Origin: Clostridiales bacterium
GTDB lineage: Bacteria > Bacillota > Clostridia > Oscillospirales > Acutalibacteraceae
Direction of reading: 5' to 3'
Assembly (NCBI GenBank): GCA_021200555.1
Contig: JAJQGK010000058.1
Coordinates: 1-60,268, forward strand
Length of the DNA stretch: 60,268 bases
A program made the position numbers and the translations under genes. This document shows, piece by piece, positions 52,124 through 60,268 of the stretch. Each line of letters starts with the position of its first letter. The first letter of the stretch is position 1. The notes under the pieces are model-generated. The model was given only the letters and a program-made list of their open reading frames with translations. It was not told where the DNA came from and made no database searches.

Positions 52124-53419
52124 TTGGATAATAAAAAAAAGCTTACGATAGTTCTTGTGGTTCTTGCGGTGGTGTGCGTCTTTGCTGTGCTTTCTTTCAG
52201 CGGCGTTATTGATTTAAGCAATATCGGTTCCGAGGAAGCTTCGACAGACGACAATTCATCGGCGTTGACCGAAGATGATTATAAATCCTCGGCGTCTGCA
52301 TCTTCATCTTCGTCTTTAAGCGTACCATACCTTGAAACAAATATCGATAACCTTTACTATACCATGGCAGAGGACGGTACCGTTGTTTTTTATATGTATG
52401 ACAGCTCGGCAAACACCTTTACTGAAACCGCAGCTTCCGGTACATATACGGTAACCGCTGTTATGAGCGAGGAAAATATCACCGCCGACGTCACATATTA
52501 TAAGGACGGCGACAATATCGCCGGCTACGGTCTTTACACAGGCACGGATGGCGAATACAATTTATACTCCTACGCTTTCTTCAGACTTACGAACTTCGGG
52601 GAAGGTTATACGGGAGCGTCTTCGGACAGCTGTCTTCTTCTTGTGGACACTACGGAGGATGATTTCTACAGCAACGAAAAAATATATGAAGAGCCCTTTA
52701 CATTCTATTATGACGATTGCTCAACCGTCAGACTTCTTTCCGAGGCAAACAGAACGGTGGGGCTTGACGGAACAAAAAGAGCCGATTATTCAATACTTAA
52801 CGACACGGCGGTAAATGCGGCTTACAGTCAGACGCTGTTCTTTTCCGGCAGACATTATTCAGAGGATGATGAAAGAGTCGATTTGCTCAGAAGCGGCGGC
52901 AGCGGCAATAACACGGATAACGTACTTCTTGTGTCCGATGTTCTGGGCTATTGGATTGAATATACAGATGAGGGCGTTTTATATGTTTCCGTTGACGACA
53001 GCGAAAATGTTTTCGTAGGCTTATATAACCTGTCCGCCGATACTTCGGAAACGATTAAAACCTTTGAGGGTGTATCGAGAGACGATGTGCTGATTTCAAA
53101 CGGCTACATATATATTGTCACTTCAAATACAATCTATTCCATAGACAGCGATACGGAAGCGGCTTTGGGCTACGACAACGCAGGCAATTTTAAAGCCGAC
53201 CTTTTTAAAGCGTCCGATGATGTGTTTGTACTGAGAGGATATGTTGAGTCGGTATCTCCCGTTTTGATTTACGGAACAACAGCCGACGGAAGCGTTACAA
53301 AGGCTTTGTCAAATTCCGACTTTACAAATATTGTCAATCCCATTGTAGCCTCATCTTCACGAATTATGATTACGGTTGCGTCCAATGATAAATTTTCATA
53401 TTATATTTATGCCGGTTAA
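52124..53419 (+). CDS. Membrane-anchored extracellular protein, unknown function
   Basis: 431 aa; I do not recognise a family. A TTG start at 52124 lies 8 nt after AGGAGGT; an ATG at 52116 is in another frame. A signal anchor covers about residues 7-27, followed by a Ser/Asp-rich linker to about residue 68. The rest is beta-rich with repeated Tyr/Asp motifs (AEDGTVVFYMYDSS, DNVLLVSDVLGYWIEYTDEG, ISNGYIYIVTSNTIYSID) suggesting propeller-like blades. It is preceded by a perfect promoter and appears monocistronic. The next 100 bp (53420-53520) show no feature. Confidence 0.75.
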   Translation: MDNKKKLTIVLVVLAVVCVFAVLSFSGVIDLSNIGSEEASTDDNSSALTEDDYKSSASASSSSSLSVPYLETNIDNLYYTMAEDGTVVFYMYDSSANTFTETAASGTYTVTAVMSEENITADVTYYKDGDNIAGYGLYTGTDGEYNLYSYAFFRLTNFGEGYTGASSDSCLLLVDTTEDDFYSNEKIYEEPFTFYYDDCSTVRLLSEANRTVGLDGTKRADYSILNDTAVNAAYSQTLFFSGRHYSEDDERVDLLRSGGSGNNTDNVLLVSDVLGYWIEYTDEGVLYVSVDDSENVFVGLYNLSADTSETIKTFEGVSRDDVLISNGYIYIVTSNTIYSIDSDTEAALGYDNAGNFKADLFKASDDVFVLRGYVESVSPVLIYGTTADGSVTKALSNSDFTNIVNPIVASSSRIMITVASNDKFSYYIYAG

Positions 53420-53523
53420 AAATTTTTATGAATAAACCAAATCGCAGATTTATGAAAATGTGTTAAGACTTTGAAGATTTTATGTCTTTATTTTTAATTT
53501 ACTATTAAAAATCCATATTCGTA

Positions 53524-53552
53524 TTGCAATCCTCTCGAAATTATTGTACAAT
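53524..53552 (+). promoter_or_regulatory. Promoter of the lipase-like gene
   Basis: TTGCAA (53524-53529), 17-bp spacer, TACAAT (53547-53552). The same pair of hexamers and spacing recurs at 55495-55523. Confidence 0.75.
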
Positions 53553-53582
53553 TCAGACATAATTTCGGGAGGTTTTTACTTT

Positions 53583-55514
53583 ATGAAGAGAATTATTTCA
53601 ATTATTTTGTCCGTTGTTCTTGTTGTGACAATGGCTTTCCCCGCTTTTGCCGCATACGATTACAATATCGAAAAGCTAAACGAATATCCGGTTATAATTG
53701 TTCCGGGCTACAGCTCTTCGGATCTGAAGCTTAATAATGAGGACGGCTCCTATACTAAAATCTGGGGGCTTGACTTTGATATGGTTTTCGCAACCATTGA
53801 AGAGAAGGCAGCTGAGCTTGCCGCCGGAGCAGGACTTATGACGTTGGGTGATTACAATTATCTTGCAAAGGTTGTCGGAGACGAGCTTGTCAATATGCTT
53901 GAATATATGAAATGCAATCCCGACGGCTCAAGCAAATACGACGTCGACGTTCTTATTCCGAATACTGCCGACGCCTGCCGTTGGTCGGAGCTTGACGACG
54001 AGTACAAAAACGAACAGGACGTAATGGCCTATATTCAGGATAAAGTATCCGATGATATGATTTACAACTTCAACTGCGATTTCAGAATGGGTGCGGTGGA
54101 GAACGCAGAGAGACTGAACGAGCTTATCCTTGACATTGTTAATACGACAGACTGCGGAAAGGTTAATATTTTATGTATAAGCCACGGCGGTCAGGTTACG
54201 GGAACATACTTAAGCCTGCACGGTACGGAGGGCTATGTGAACAACTGCGTTATGTGTATGCCTGCCATGGGCGGCGCAGCTCTTGCCTATGATATAATGA
54301 CGGGCAATGTGTCCTTTGATGAGGAGACTCTTTTCTATTTCCTTGAATACGGTATGGAATGGGAAACGGATTATCATTGGATTTTTGCCGCAAATAAGCT
54401 TGGCTTCCTCGATGATTTAATTGCCGCACTTCTTCCTTATATTTATGAAATAATAGGATATTGGGGCAGTATTTGGGACTTTATCCCCGCTGATTATTTC
54501 GACGATGCAGTTCAAATGCTTGATGCGGAGGACAGTGCGGAGCTCATCGCCTCAACTACATGGTTCCATAAAAATATAATGGCGAATTACGAAGAAAACC
54601 TTCAGGCGGCTCTTAATGCCGGAGTGAATATTTCAATTCTTACGGGAAGCGGAATGCCCTCCGTTACGGGACTTCAGGAAAATTCCGACGCAATAATAAG
54701 AGTTGCGGATACATGCGGAGCAAAATGCGCTCCTTACGGCTGCAGATTTAATGACGGGTATATCTGCACCGGCGGAAATTGCGATAATCCCGGCCATAAC
54801 CATCTTTCACCCTCTATGGAGATAGATGCGTCAGAGTGCTGGCTGCCGGACAATACATGGTTCGTTGACGGCTTGTTCCACGGAATGGAGCTGTATGATG
54901 ATTACACCATGAGCTTTGTTGTCAAACAGCTGCTCAGCGCAAATCCGTTGACAAGTGTTTATGACAGTGCGGATTATCCTCAGTTCCACGCCGCCACAAG
55001 TCATTCGCAAACCGTTTTTGCAAAATTCAACAACAGCACAGAGGGATATATTTCATCTCTTGACAACGCAATTATTATCATCAATACAACGGCGTCTTCC
55101 ACAGTGAGAATTTATGACATAACCGTGCAGGGAATAGATATAGAATTTGAAGATTTCAATGAAAAGGTGCTGAAGGCGGGACAGTCCGCTGAAATAAAAT
55201 TTACGGGAGAAATTCCCGAGGAGAGCCTGACAAGGATTGCTGTATCGATTTCATTTATGGCGGGCGGTTCCTATACGCCTATAGGCATCAGAACTCTTGA
55301 TTTTACCGTTATGAACGGAGATCCGGTTGAATATGACGAGTCCGAGCCTTATACGGCGGTGGATTTTCCGTCCGTGCCGGATATCGACTTAAACGGAAAA
55401 TTTGCCGATATTGTGGAAAGCTCGGGGCTGACGGATCTGTTTAACGCCTTTGTCAGAATACTCAAAAAAATTATCAAGTTTTTCAAAGAGTGCATTGCAA
55501 TAATTTACTCATAA
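53583..55514 (+). CDS. Secreted alpha/beta-hydrolase (lipase/acyltransferase-like)
   Basis: 643 aa from ATG 53583 with GGGAGG upstream. A signal peptide ends near AFAAYD (residue 24). VIIVPGYSSSDLKL (residues 37-50) fits an oxyanion-hole segment of LCAT/PGAP1-like lipases. The nucleophile elbow is NILCISHGGQ with Ser200; the position normally held by Gly is Cys198. The middle region contains a Cys-rich loop (CGAKCAPYGCRF, CTGGNCDNPGHNH) and a conserved His near HGMELYDDYT that could complete the triad. A beta-sandwich domain follows at about 470-590, and the protein ends with a cationic amphipathic helix (FVRILKKIIKFFKE). The substrate is unknown. Confidence 0.78.
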   Translation: MKRIISIILSVVLVVTMAFPAFAAYDYNIEKLNEYPVIIVPGYSSSDLKLNNEDGSYTKIWGLDFDMVFATIEEKAAELAAGAGLMTLGDYNYLAKVVGDELVNMLEYMKCNPDGSSKYDVDVLIPNTADACRWSELDDEYKNEQDVMAYIQDKVSDDMIYNFNCDFRMGAVENAERLNELILDIVNTTDCGKVNILCISHGGQVTGTYLSLHGTEGYVNNCVMCMPAMGGAALAYDIMTGNVSFDEETLFYFLEYGMEWETDYHWIFAANKLGFLDDLIAALLPYIYEIIGYWGSIWDFIPADYFDDAVQMLDAEDSAELIASTTWFHKNIMANYEENLQAALNAGVNISILTGSGMPSVTGLQENSDAIIRVADTCGAKCAPYGCRFNDGYICTGGNCDNPGHNHLSPSMEIDASECWLPDNTWFVDGLFHGMELYDDYTMSFVVKQLLSANPLTSVYDSADYPQFHAATSHSQTVFAKFNNSTEGYISSLDNAIIIINTTASSTVRIYDITVQGIDIEFEDFNEKVLKAGQSAEIKFTGEIPEESLTRIAVSISFMAGGSYTPIGIRTLDFTVMNGDPVEYDESEPYTAVDFPSVPDIDLNGKFADIVESSGLTDLFNAFVRILKKIIKFFKECIAIIYS

Positions 55515-55523
55515 TGGTACAAT
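55495..55523 (+). promoter_or_regulatory. Promoter of the aldo/keto reductase gene
   Basis: TTGCAA (55495-55500), 17-bp spacer, TACAAT (55518-55523). The -35 lies inside the 3' end of the lipase-like gene. Confidence 0.7.
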
Positions 55524-55575
55524 ACTAAGTATGAAAAAACTGTAAATTTGATTATGTATTTGGAGTGTTGTCTAT

Positions 55576-56499
55576 ATGAGAAAAATCAGACTCGGCTGCT
55601 CGGATCTTGAAGTGCCTCCCGTTGCAGTGGGCTTTTGGAGGCTTAACAGAAATACGGATGTCAGAACTGCGGAGGAATTTATCCGTACCGCCATGGAAAA
55701 CGGCGGAAACTTTTTCGACCATGCCGATATTTACGGAAAGGGAGAAGCCGAAAAAATCTTTGCGGAGGCTGTTCATATGTCTCCCGCCGTGCGTGAAAAA
55801 ATGATTATCCAAACTAAGTGCGGTATAGTTCCCGGCGTAAAATTTGACTTTTCAAGGGATTATATAATTTCCGCCGTTGAGGGCAGCCTTAAACGGTTAA
55901 ACACAGATTATATTGACGTTCTTCTGCTGCACAGACCGGATACTTTTATGGAGCCGGAAGAGGTTTGCGAGGCGTTTGACAGCTTAAAATCAAGCGGAAA
56001 AGTGAGATATTTCGGCGTTTCCAATGAAAACGTCTGGCAAATGGAATATTTGAGAAGAAATCTCAATGTTCCCATTGTCGCCAATCAAATGCAGCTGAGC
56101 ATTGCCCATTGTCCCATGATACAGTCGGGACTTAACGTCAATATGTTTAATGAGTCCGCCGTTGAAAGAGGAAGCGGAATTATTGAGTACTGCCGCATGA
56201 ATAATATCACCATCCAAACATGGTCGCCCTTCCAGCATGGATTCGGAGCGGGAACTTTTATTGACAATCCCGATTACAAGGAGCTTAACGACAAGCTTGA
56301 GGAGATTGCGGAGGCTCACGGCGTCTCAAAAACCACCGTCGTTATGTCGTGGAATATAAGCCATCCGGCGAAAATGCAGGGAATAACCGGCACCCTTAAA
56401 AAGGAGAGAGTCGCAGAGTGCCTGAAAGCGGCGGATTTAACCCTAACAAGGGAAGAGTGGTATGCAATTTACATGAGTGCGGGAAATATCCTGCCGTAA
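55576..56499 (+). CDS. Aldo/keto reductase, YdhF-like
   Basis: 307-aa NADPH-dependent oxidoreductase with a TIM-barrel fold. The catalytic tetrad is visible: Asp and Tyr in FDHADIYGKGEAEK, Lys in IIQTKCG and His in VLLLHRPD. Cofactor contacts include YFGVSNENVWQM and the C-terminal block KTTVVMSWNISHP with GITGTLKKERV. Substrate is not predictable. TTGGAG precedes the start. It has its own promoter and terminator, so it is monocistronic between envelope genes and the tRNA. Confidence 0.92.
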   Translation: MRKIRLGCSDLEVPPVAVGFWRLNRNTDVRTAEEFIRTAMENGGNFFDHADIYGKGEAEKIFAEAVHMSPAVREKMIIQTKCGIVPGVKFDFSRDYIISAVEGSLKRLNTDYIDVLLLHRPDTFMEPEEVCEAFDSLKSSGKVRYFGVSNENVWQMEYLRRNLNVPIVANQMQLSIAHCPMIQSGLNVNMFNESAVERGSGIIEYCRMNNITIQTWSPFQHGFGAGTFIDNPDYKELNDKLEEIAEAHGVSKTTVVMSWNISHPAKMQGITGTLKKERVAECLKAADLTLTREEWYAIYMSAGNILP

Positions 56500-56514
56500 A
56501 TTAAAAAGATAAGG

Positions 56515-56540
56515 GCGGGGCTTATTGGCTCCGCTTTTTT
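56515..56540 (+). terminator. Terminator of the aldo/keto reductase gene
   Basis: GCGGGGC (56515-56521) pairs with GCTCCGC (56528-56534, one G-T pair) around a 6-nt loop and is followed by TTTTTT. Confidence 0.9.
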
Positions 56541-56607
56541 GTATCTGTATTGTACCGATCATATGCTTTTTATGAGATAAAATAATCGGAAAAATTGAAA
56601 TTTGATA

Positions 56608-56636
56608 TTGACAAAAGGATTGCCAATGTGTATAAT
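56608..56636 (+). promoter_or_regulatory. Promoter of tRNA-Thr
   Basis: TTGACA (56608-56613), 17-bp spacer, TATAAT (56631-56636). Confidence 0.85.
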
Positions 56637-56659
56637 ATGTTCGTTACTTAAATGAATAT

Positions 56660-56735
<76 letters not shown>

Positions 56736-56741
56736 AATTGA

Positions 56742-56772
56742 CTGCAAACCCGGTTGTGGCTTGCGGTTTTTT
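56742..56772 (+). terminator. Terminator of tRNA-Thr
   Basis: CTGCAAACC (56742-56750) pairs with GGCTTGCGG (56758-56766), with one A/C mismatch and one G-T pair, and is followed by TTTTTT. Confidence 0.8.
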
Positions 56773-56774
56773 GG

Positions 56775-56818
56775 TTTTACGGTATTTTAATGCTGTTCTA
56801 ATGAATATGCGGTACAAT
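56775..56818 (+). promoter_or_regulatory. Response-regulator-type promoter: 11-bp-phased repeats plus -10 box
   Basis: TTTAATG (56786-56792) and TCTAATG (56797-56803) are 11 bp apart, and a weaker TTTTACG (56775-56781) lies 11 bp further up. The -10 box TACAAT (56813-56818) begins 9 nt after the last repeat, and there is no -35 hexamer. This is the layout of activator sites for OmpR/PhoB-family regulators. An identical arrangement lies at 59947-60001. Confidence 0.65.
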
Positions 56819-56868
56819 AAATTCCGAAAATATCCGAAATTTACAATATCGAAAGGAGCCGTTTCAAA

Positions 56869-57540
56869 ATGAGAATACTTTTTGCCGAGGATGAACACGA
56901 TTTAAATAAAATAATAACCGATAAGCTTACAAGCGAGGGCTACAGCGTGGACAGCTTTTTTGACGGCGAGGAGGCAATTTCCGTCCTGGATTATACGGAT
57001 TACGATATAATCATTCTTGATATAATGATGCCTAAGGCGGACGGATATCAGGTTCTTAAAGCCTTGAGAAACGCCAAAAAAACAACGCCGGTGCTTTTCC
57101 TTACAGCCAGGGATTCCATAGCTGACAGAGTTAAGGGATTGGACAGCGGCGCAAACGACTATCTTGTAAAACCCTTTTCCTTTGAGGAATTGACTGCGAG
57201 GATAAGAGCGCTGACGCGAACCTCCTTCGGAGTTGCCGAAAATATTATTACCGTAGGCGACTTAACCATGAACTGCTCGTCAAAAACGGTAAAGCGGGGC
57301 GGAATTGAAATTCCATTGTCCTCCAAGGAATACTCCTTGCTGGAGTATCTTATGCTTAACAGCGGAGTTGTGCTTTCAAGGGAGAAGATAGAAAATCATA
57401 TATGGAACTTCGATTATGAGGGCGGCACAAACGTTGTGGATGTTTATATAAGCTACCTGCGTAAAAAGATAGACGACGGACACGACAAAAAGCTTATTTA
57501 TACCGTCAGGGGAAGAGGATACGTCATTAAAGCGGACTAA
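56869..57540 (+). CDS. OmpR-family response regulator
   Basis: 223 aa. The receiver domain has the acidic pair at Glu7-Asp8, phosphoacceptor Asp51 in IIILDIMMPK, Thr79 in LFLTARDS and Lys101 in LVKPFSF. The C-terminal winged-helix DNA-binding domain (about 128-222) shows LSSKEYSLLEYLMLNSG and the wing block YTVRGRGYVI. GAAAGGAG precedes the ATG. The partner kinase follows after 53 nt. Phased repeats in its promoter suggest that it activates its own transcription. Family relatives such as YycF, CssR or CopR cannot be told apart without a search. Confidence 0.95.
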   Translation: MRILFAEDEHDLNKIITDKLTSEGYSVDSFFDGEEAISVLDYTDYDIIILDIMMPKADGYQVLKALRNAKKTTPVLFLTARDSIADRVKGLDSGANDYLVKPFSFEELTARIRALTRTSFGVAENIITVGDLTMNCSSKTVKRGGIEIPLSSKEYSLLEYLMLNSGVVLSREKIENHIWNFDYEGGTNVVDVYISYLRKKIDDGHDKKLIYTVRGRGYVIKAD

Positions 57541-57553
57541 TCAAATATTTATT

Positions 57554-57575
57554 TAAGCAACCATCGATTAAATAA
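57554..57575 (+). repeat. Dispersed TAAGCAACCA-type repeat between regulator and kinase genes
   Basis: TAAGCAACCATCGATTAAAT followed by AA matches the ends of the MITE-like element at 51785-51956 at most positions. It sits in the 53-nt gap, just before the kinase start. Confidence 0.55.
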
Positions 57576-57593
57576 AAAAGAAGTGTTTTGTAC

Positions 57594-59057
57594 ATGAAAA
57601 ATCTTTCTATTCGTTTAAAAATAACCCTTTGGTTTTCTGCGGCGCTTATAATTATCGTTTCTGTCGCATATGTAATGGCGCTTGCGGTAAGCAATCAGAT
57701 TGTCCAAAAAACCATCAGAGACAACCTTATTGAAACGGTTGAAGATAATGTTGACGAAGTAGAATATTTCAGCAGCATTGATAATGTGGATCTTGAAAGT
57801 GATGTGGACGATTTCCTTTCATACGGAGACGGTTTTCTTGAGATTGACGACGACTTTTTGGACGAGGTAAATCAGGTTTATACATCTCTTTATCTTTATG
57901 ACGGAACATTTCTTTACGGAGAAAATCCAATCGCAACCTCTACATCTGAGCTTGATTTTTCGGATTCTGATGTGCAGAGAGTTACGGTCGGAGATACGGT
58001 GTATTATGTCTTTGACCGTATGCTGACTGCGGACGGATTGGAAGGGCTTTGGCTCAGGGGAGTTGTATCCGAGGAGCAGGGCGGTCTTCAAATGACAAGC
58101 ATTTCCCGAACCTTCCTTATAATTATGCCCGGAGTTTTAATCGTTGCGATTTTAGGCGGATACCTTGTCGCTCGGCGGGCGCTTCGGCCAATTAGCAAAA
58201 TTTCCGACTCCGTGAAGGAAATAGAACAGGGCGGCGATCTTGAAAAAAGAATTGACATTGGCAATGGTAACGATGAGCTGCACCGACTGGCGGACGATTT
58301 TAACAGGATGTTTGAGCGTCTGGATAAGGCGTTTAAAGCGGAACGGCAGTTTACGTCCGATGCGTCTCATGAACTCAGAACACCCATGACGGTTATTATG
58401 GCTCAGTGTGAGATGACGCTTGAAAAAGAGAGAACGGCAGAAGAGTATGAGGATGCGATTTTCCTTATTCAGCGTCAAGGCAGGAAAATGTCCAAGCTGA
58501 TAAACGATATGCTTGACTTTACAAGGCTTGAAACAAAAAGCGATAAATACCCCATGGAAACAGTTGATTTTTCGGAGCTTGTAACCTCTGTGTGCGGCGA
58601 TATGTCACTGATAAGACAGCATAACATTGAGCTTACATGGGAAGTTGAGGACAATGTTAAAATAACCGGCAATTATGAGCTTCTTGCAAGGCTTTTGGCG
58701 AACCTTATAGGAAACGCTTACCGTTACGGAAACGAAAACGGCCATACGTTTGTGTCCCTTGAAAGAAAAGACGGAAATATACTTTTATCGGTTAAAGATG
58801 ACGGAATAGGCATAAAGGAAGAGGATCTTGATAAAATCTGGACACGCTTTTATCAGGCGGATTCATCTCACAGCGGAGAAGGCTCCGGATTGGGATTGTC
58901 CATGGTTCAGGGAATTGCGGAATTTCACGGAGGAAGGGTTCTGGTGGAAAGCAAAATCGGCAGCGGAAGCACATTTACCTGTATTTTTTCAGACAATTCG
59001 GAAAAAATAAAACATAAAAATACTAATAAAACTTTAATGGAAGCAGGTTATAATTAA
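57594..59057 (+). CDS. Sensor histidine kinase
   Basis: 487 aa from ATG 57594 (a TTG at 57588 is in frame but no better). Two membrane helices (about 10-32 and 168-190) flank an outside sensor domain of about 135 residues rich in Asp, Glu and Ser. A HAMP linker (RRALRPISKISDSV) leads to the dimerisation helix with His259 in SDASHELRTPM. The ATP-binding domain has N box LLANLIGNAYRYG, G1 VKDDGIGIKEED and G2 GEGSGLGLSMVQG. It forms a two-component system with the preceding regulator. The adjacent PepSY proteins may be its targets or its sensors' partners. Confidence 0.95.
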   Translation: MKNLSIRLKITLWFSAALIIIVSVAYVMALAVSNQIVQKTIRDNLIETVEDNVDEVEYFSSIDNVDLESDVDDFLSYGDGFLEIDDDFLDEVNQVYTSLYLYDGTFLYGENPIATSTSELDFSDSDVQRVTVGDTVYYVFDRMLTADGLEGLWLRGVVSEEQGGLQMTSISRTFLIIMPGVLIVAILGGYLVARRALRPISKISDSVKEIEQGGDLEKRIDIGNGNDELHRLADDFNRMFERLDKAFKAERQFTSDASHELRTPMTVIMAQCEMTLEKERTAEEYEDAIFLIQRQGRKMSKLINDMLDFTRLETKSDKYPMETVDFSELVTSVCGDMSLIRQHNIELTWEVEDNVKITGNYELLARLLANLIGNAYRYGNENGHTFVSLERKDGNILLSVKDDGIGIKEEDLDKIWTRFYQADSSHSGEGSGLGLSMVQGIAEFHGGRVLVESKIGSGSTFTCIFSDNSEKIKHKNTNKTLMEAGYN

Positions 59058-59144
59058 GATGCGCTAATGAAAAATAGGCAAATTGTCGGCGTTAACCTGA
59101 TGCCGTATATTTAAGATAAAAATCTACAAAAGGAAGTGAACCGT

Positions 59145-59942
59145 ATGAATAGAGTAAAAAAACTGTTTGAGACGCCGAAAAGGGCTGTTGTAACAGTTTT
59201 GTGTATGCTGGTAATAGTTTTCGGTCTTGGTTTGATTACAGTGTATGCAGCAGGGACGATTGCGGAAAGCACCGCCATAGGAACGGAAGGCGCATATGAA
59301 ATTGCATATAATGACGCCGGAGTCACATCCGATGACATACAAAGTATTCATTACGAGTTTGACTTCGAGGGAGGACGATTTGTTTATGAAATCGAGTTTA
59401 CCACAAGTAATGCGGAATATGAATATGTGATCAAGGCGTCTGACGGAACAATACTTAAAAAGACTGCGGATATAATTTCGTGGGAGTCCGGCTCTGCAAC
59501 GGAAACCACAACCGCTGCGGAAACAACCACTTCGGAAACGACAACAGCTGCGGAGGTTCCCGCAACAGCGGCCGAAACGACTACAGCCCGTGAAGCTTCA
59601 ACCGCATCGGCAGCCGCAACATCGCAGGCGGCATCCACTTCATCTGCGGCTGCGGCGGAAAAAGCAACCGGTCCGGAAACAACAACCGCATCACCCGTAA
59701 CCACTACGGTTCGGGAAACAACAACAGCATTAAATCTGATTGGTATTGACAGCGCAAAAAAAATTGCAACCGAAAGAGCGGGACTTACAGTTTCGGACGT
59801 AACATTTCAAAAGGCAAAGCTTGATTATGATGATGGACGCGTTGTATATGAAATTGAGTTTTGTTACGGCGGTATGGAATACGAAGTCGAAATTGACGGG
59901 CTGACCGGAGCGGTTTTGGATTATGACTGCGAATGGGATTAA
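59145..59942 (+). CDS. Membrane-anchored protein with two PepSY domains
   Basis: About 265 aa from ATG 59145, ten bases after AGGA; an in-frame GTG at 59136 overlaps the SD. A signal anchor lies near residues 14-36. The first PepSY domain (about 46-115: AYEIAYNDAGVTSDDI ... FEGGRFVYEIEF) and the second (about 200-265: SAKKIATERAGLTVSDV ... YDDGRVVYEIEF) are homologous and are joined by a Thr/Ala/Glu-rich linker of about 80 residues. PepSY domains are thought to inhibit proteases or bind wall ligands. It follows the kinase after 87 nt; a lone GCTAATG at 59063 is the only trace of the repeat seen before its neighbour. Confidence 0.85.
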   Translation: MNRVKKLFETPKRAVVTVLCMLVIVFGLGLITVYAAGTIAESTAIGTEGAYEIAYNDAGVTSDDIQSIHYEFDFEGGRFVYEIEFTTSNAEYEYVIKASDGTILKKTADIISWESGSATETTTAAETTTSETTTAAEVPATAAETTTAREASTASAAATSQAASTSSAAAAEKATGPETTTASPVTTTVRETTTALNLIGIDSAKKIATERAGLTVSDVTFQKAKLDYDDGRVVYEIEFCYGGMEYEVEIDGLTGAVLDYDCEWD

Positions 59943-59946
59943 GTAA

Positions 59947-60001
59947 TCTAATGAAAATTTAATGTTCGGCTAATAAAGCTTTAATGTTTGCATGATATTC
60001 T
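59947..60001 (+). promoter_or_regulatory. Four 11-bp-phased repeats plus -10 box before the last PepSY gene
   Basis: TCTAATG (59947-59953), TTTAATG (59958-59964), GCTAATA (59969-59975) and TTTAATG (59980-59986) start exactly 11 bp apart. A -10-like TATTCT (59996-60001) begins 9 nt after the last one, the same spacing as at the response regulator promoter. No -35 hexamer is present. I infer a binding site for the regulator encoded at 56869-57540. Confidence 0.65.
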
Positions 60002-60078
60002 GAAGACACAAAGCAGGTCAGACACGACTCACAGAAAAAAGTGATTTTGACAGCTAAAAAAATAAGGAAGTGAAAAAA

Positions 60079-60268
60079 ATGACAACAAAAAACAAAACAT
60101 TCAAAAAATCGAAAGCTGCCATATGTGTGGTATGCGCACTTACACTGCTTTTGGCTTTCCTGGGAATAGGCGCAATCGGATCATTCGCCGCCTCCACGAC
60201 AACCGATCAAATCGGACTTGAAAGCGCAAAAACAATAGCTCTTGCCGATGCGGGACTGACCTCATCCG
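60079..60268 (+). CDS. PepSY-type protein, truncated by the window end
   Basis: The first 63 codons of an open frame from ATG 60079, with AAGGAAGTG upstream as in the preceding gene. A charged N-terminus, a hydrophobic segment (about residues 12-36) and then GLESAKTIALADAGLTSS, which matches the opening helix of the PepSY domains in the preceding protein (SAKKIATERAGLTVSD). It is therefore a second anchored PepSY protein of the same cluster. The 3' part lies outside the window. Confidence 0.8.
   Translation, partial: MTTKNKTFKKSKAAICVVCALTLLLAFLGIGAIGSFAASTTTDQIGLESAKTIALADAGLTSS

Noticed and set aside
59058-59144. GCTAATG at 59063 as a regulator site for the first PepSY gene
   Set aside because: No second repeat lies 11 or 22 bp away, and no -10 box has the 9-nt spacing, so a single 7-mer is not enough.

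Overview
The window is a gene-dense piece of a low-to-moderate GC Gram-positive (Firmicutes, class Clostridia) chromosome, most likely from the Oscillospiraceae/Ruminococcus-[Eubacterium] siraeum neighbourhood. The clues are an alanyl T-box leader, an L20-type infC leader, a small alarmone synthetase, RNase M5, DnaD/DnaI-type primosome loaders, tandem class B sortases, a BspA-type leucine-rich-repeat protein and two dockerin proteins. I see no prophage, IS transposase, rRNA or CRISPR array. The assignment is inference from gene content; no search was run.

Layout. 1-9.5 kb: an anchored secreted protein, convergent relQ, then T-box-alaS, a HIT protein, comEC, holA and rnmV, and a small secreted protein. 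9.6-24.2 kb (all minus strand): a large LRR surface protein ending the block, and a closely spaced array read from 24.2 kb down to 12.2 kb: FAD dehydrogenase, pncC, two class B sortases, a membrane-anchored CinA-N-like protein, a permuted SpoIID/dockerin protein, galE, a dockerin protein, hom and lysC. 24.6-25.7 kb: a VWA surface protein with an IPKTG sorting-like signal. 25.8-49.2 kb (plus strand): a housekeeping run of zapA, dut, dnaD-like, dnaI-like, rsmA, tmk; infC-rpmI-rplT behind an attenuated leader with an AUC start codon; then an rRNA/tRNA methyltransferase, dprA, topA, trmFO, rnc, a radical SAM gene, smc, ftsY, rdgB, yhbY, nadD, yqeK, rsfS and leuS. 49.4-56.5 kb: envelope genes (a PP2C-like pseudophosphatase with an extracellular tail, a GH25 muramidase, an anchored unknown, a lipase-like hydrolase, an aldo/keto reductase) and a 172-bp MITE-like element. 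56.6-60.3 kb: tRNA-Thr(GGT), an OmpR-family two-component system and two PepSY proteins, the last cut by the window end.

The strongest unexplained signals are these. (1) Tandem 7-mers with an exact 11-bp period lie 9 nt before the -10 box both of the response regulator gene and of the last PepSY gene, suggesting an autoregulated two-component regulon. (2) A SpoIID/LytB domain has its motif order circularly permuted and is fused to a dockerin. (3) A stand-alone CinA C-terminal domain (pncC) shares a putative operon with a degenerate, membrane-anchored CinA-N-like protein and two sortases. (4) A family of short TAAGCAACCA..GATTAAAT repeats includes two inverted copies that bound a MITE-like element. 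(5) A hairpin between the Shine-Dalgarno and start codon of rnc would restore normal spacing when folded.
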